DNA of 12,356 bases from Thermococcus sp. (lineage in GTDB: Archaea; Methanobacteriota_B; Thermococci; Thermococcales; Thermococcaceae): assembly GCA_027023165.1 (NCBI GenBank), contig JALVWX010000077.1, positions 1-12,356 of the forward strand, read 5' to 3'. Within the stretch, counting starts at the first letter, position 1, and every line of letters begins with the position of its first letter. The position numbers and the translations under genes are program-made. The notes below the pieces were generated by a model, which saw only the letters and a program-made list of their open reading frames with translations, did no database searches and was not told where the DNA came from. Shown here one piece after another: positions 11,726 to 12,356 of this stretch.

Positions 11726-11755
11726 ACTCTAGTTTTCTTGGAGTCTTATTGTCTG
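11726..11755 (-). repeat. Degenerate CRISPR repeat beyond the array end
   Basis: Aligned without gaps to the array repeat, 19 of 30 bases agree, including an unbroken 13-base run TGGAGTCTTATTG (11739-11751). It lies 101 bases before the first intact repeat, on the leader-distal side. It looks like the decayed remnant of an older repeat; the DNA between holds no intact repeat. Confidence 0.65.
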
Positions 11756-11758
11756 GGG

Positions 11759-11771
11759 GGACGTTACGTCC
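11759..11771. other. Small hairpin in the stretch between degenerate and intact CRISPR repeats
   Basis: GGACGTTACGTCC forms a five-base stem with a three-base loop, inside a wider G6...C5 arrangement (11755-11782). On the minus strand it would follow the CRISPR transcript's last repeat by about 85 bases. Its role is unknown; the rest of 11672-11856 holds nothing else recognisable. Confidence 0.25.
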
Positions 11772-11856
11772 TTCACACCCCCTCAAAATAGTGTCCTTCG
11801 TTTTGATCACAACTTCAAAACCTGGAGCTGTTAAAGCATGAAGTCATGTCAACCGA

Positions 11857-12356
11857 CTTTCAATTCTCCTGGAGTCTTATTGCAACCGATAAAGCGTCCG
11901 GTTACCTCTCTTCCATACACTAAAGATTTCAATTCTCCTGGAGTCTTATTGCAACTCACAGGTGGCTTTGTTGCAGTGACGGGCTTCGTCGCCTTTCAAT
12001 TCTCCTGGAGTCTTATTGCAACCGGCCCCGGAGGCCAACCCGGGCCCGGATTTGTTTCTTCTTTCAATTCTCCTGGAGTCTTATTGCAACGCTGAACTAG
12101 CATATTGAGTAAATAATGAACTACCCTTTCAATTCTCCTGGAGTCTTATTGCAACAGACTGGCGAGCTGGCCCAGGAGGGCCAGGAGGTTACCCTTTCAA
12201 TTCTCCTGGAGTCTTATTGCAACTTCTGAAGGCATCTGGACAGAGAACGGGAGTGGCTCCTTTCAATTCTCCTGGAGTCTTATTGCAACCGAGGACCGGG
12301 TTGCTCGAATACACGGGGTAGATGGTCTTTCAATTCTCCTGGAGTCTTATTGCAAC
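11857..12356 (-). CRISPR. CRISPR array, 8 repeats and 7 spacers, leader-distal end
   Basis: A 30-base repeat (starts CTTTCAATTC, ends TTATTGCAAC on the plus strand) occurs at 11857, 11926, 11993, 12061, 12126, 12194, 12260 and 12327. The spacers between them are 39, 37, 38, 35, 38, 36 and 37 bases. Seven repeats are identical; the one at 11926 has A in place of C at its first base. On the minus strand the repeat begins GTTGCAATAAGAC and ends ATTGAAAG, the Thermococcales form processed by Cas6 to leave an 8-base AUUGAAAG handle. Transcription is therefore from the minus strand and the leader lies beyond the right edge. The spacers here are thus the oldest of the array. The array is cut by the window end. 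No cas gene or leader is visible, so the effector type cannot be stated. Confidence 0.98.

Noticed and set aside
11812..11840. A second degenerate CRISPR repeat around CTTCAAAACCTGGAG
   Set aside because: Only CCTGGAG and scattered bases match, gaps are needed, and the distance to the first intact repeat is too short for a spacer.
11838..12095. An open frame of 85 codons with repeated FNSPGVLLQ
   Set aside because: It is a read through CRISPR repeats and spacers; the recurring peptide is the repeat itself. It has no promoter or ribosome binding site.
11887..12326. All spacers carry an open frame on the minus strand (for example TIYPVYSSNPVL), suggesting coding-strand protospacers
   Set aside because: Sequences of 35-39 bases are often open by chance, and at least one spacer is also open on the other strand, so no inference about targets is safe.

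Overview
The window looks like a chromosomal segment of a hyperthermophilic euryarchaeon of the order Thermococcales, most likely Thermococcus. The pointers are a 348-residue prolidase whose metal ligands fall at the P. furiosus numbering, an archaeal Pelota, GGTGA-type ribosome binding sites, BRE/TATA promoters about 25 bases before short or absent leaders, and a CRISPR repeat (in reverse ending ATTGAAAG) of the Thermococcales type. No taxonomic search was possible.

Left part (1-4250): the first codons of a HAD phosphatase run off the left edge on the minus strand, divergent from pepQ (prolidase). Next comes a toxin-antitoxin cluster built around pelA (Pelota, ribosome rescue). A RelB-like/RelE-like pair runs straight into pelA with an 11-base gap, a second RelE/ParE-type pair follows pelA, and a VapBC (PIN) pair comes after that. 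A 54-codon minus-strand gene, too small for most ORF cut-offs, lies between the last two modules.

Middle part (4251-5465): two open frames of no recognised family, with its own TATA box. They lie in the same reading frame, separated only by a TAG and ten sense codons. The best ribosome binding site serves an ATG in another frame, and a single GC-unit loss in a (GC)4 tract would explain that. Similar sequence occurs at the two stop codons. The locus looks decayed or recoded.

Right-centre (5466-7654, minus strand): an AIR-synthase/HypE-like ATPase and a PP-loop ATPase with an Fe-S-type cysteine set form a tight two-gene operon, preceded by a DUF4870-type membrane protein. Divergent from these is a ferrous iron uptake operon, feoA-feoB and a FeoC-like winged-helix protein with four cysteines. 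Its promoter is flanked by DtxR/IdeR-like palindromes.

Right part (10335-12356): a sugar-1-phosphate nucleotidyltransferase with a left-handed beta-helix and a cysteine-rich tail. Its promoter carries two related inverted repeats that resemble operators. After it come a degenerate CRISPR repeat and then a CRISPR array of eight repeats and seven spacers running off the right edge. The repeat orientation says the array is transcribed from the minus strand, so the window holds the leader-distal end; no cas gene is visible.
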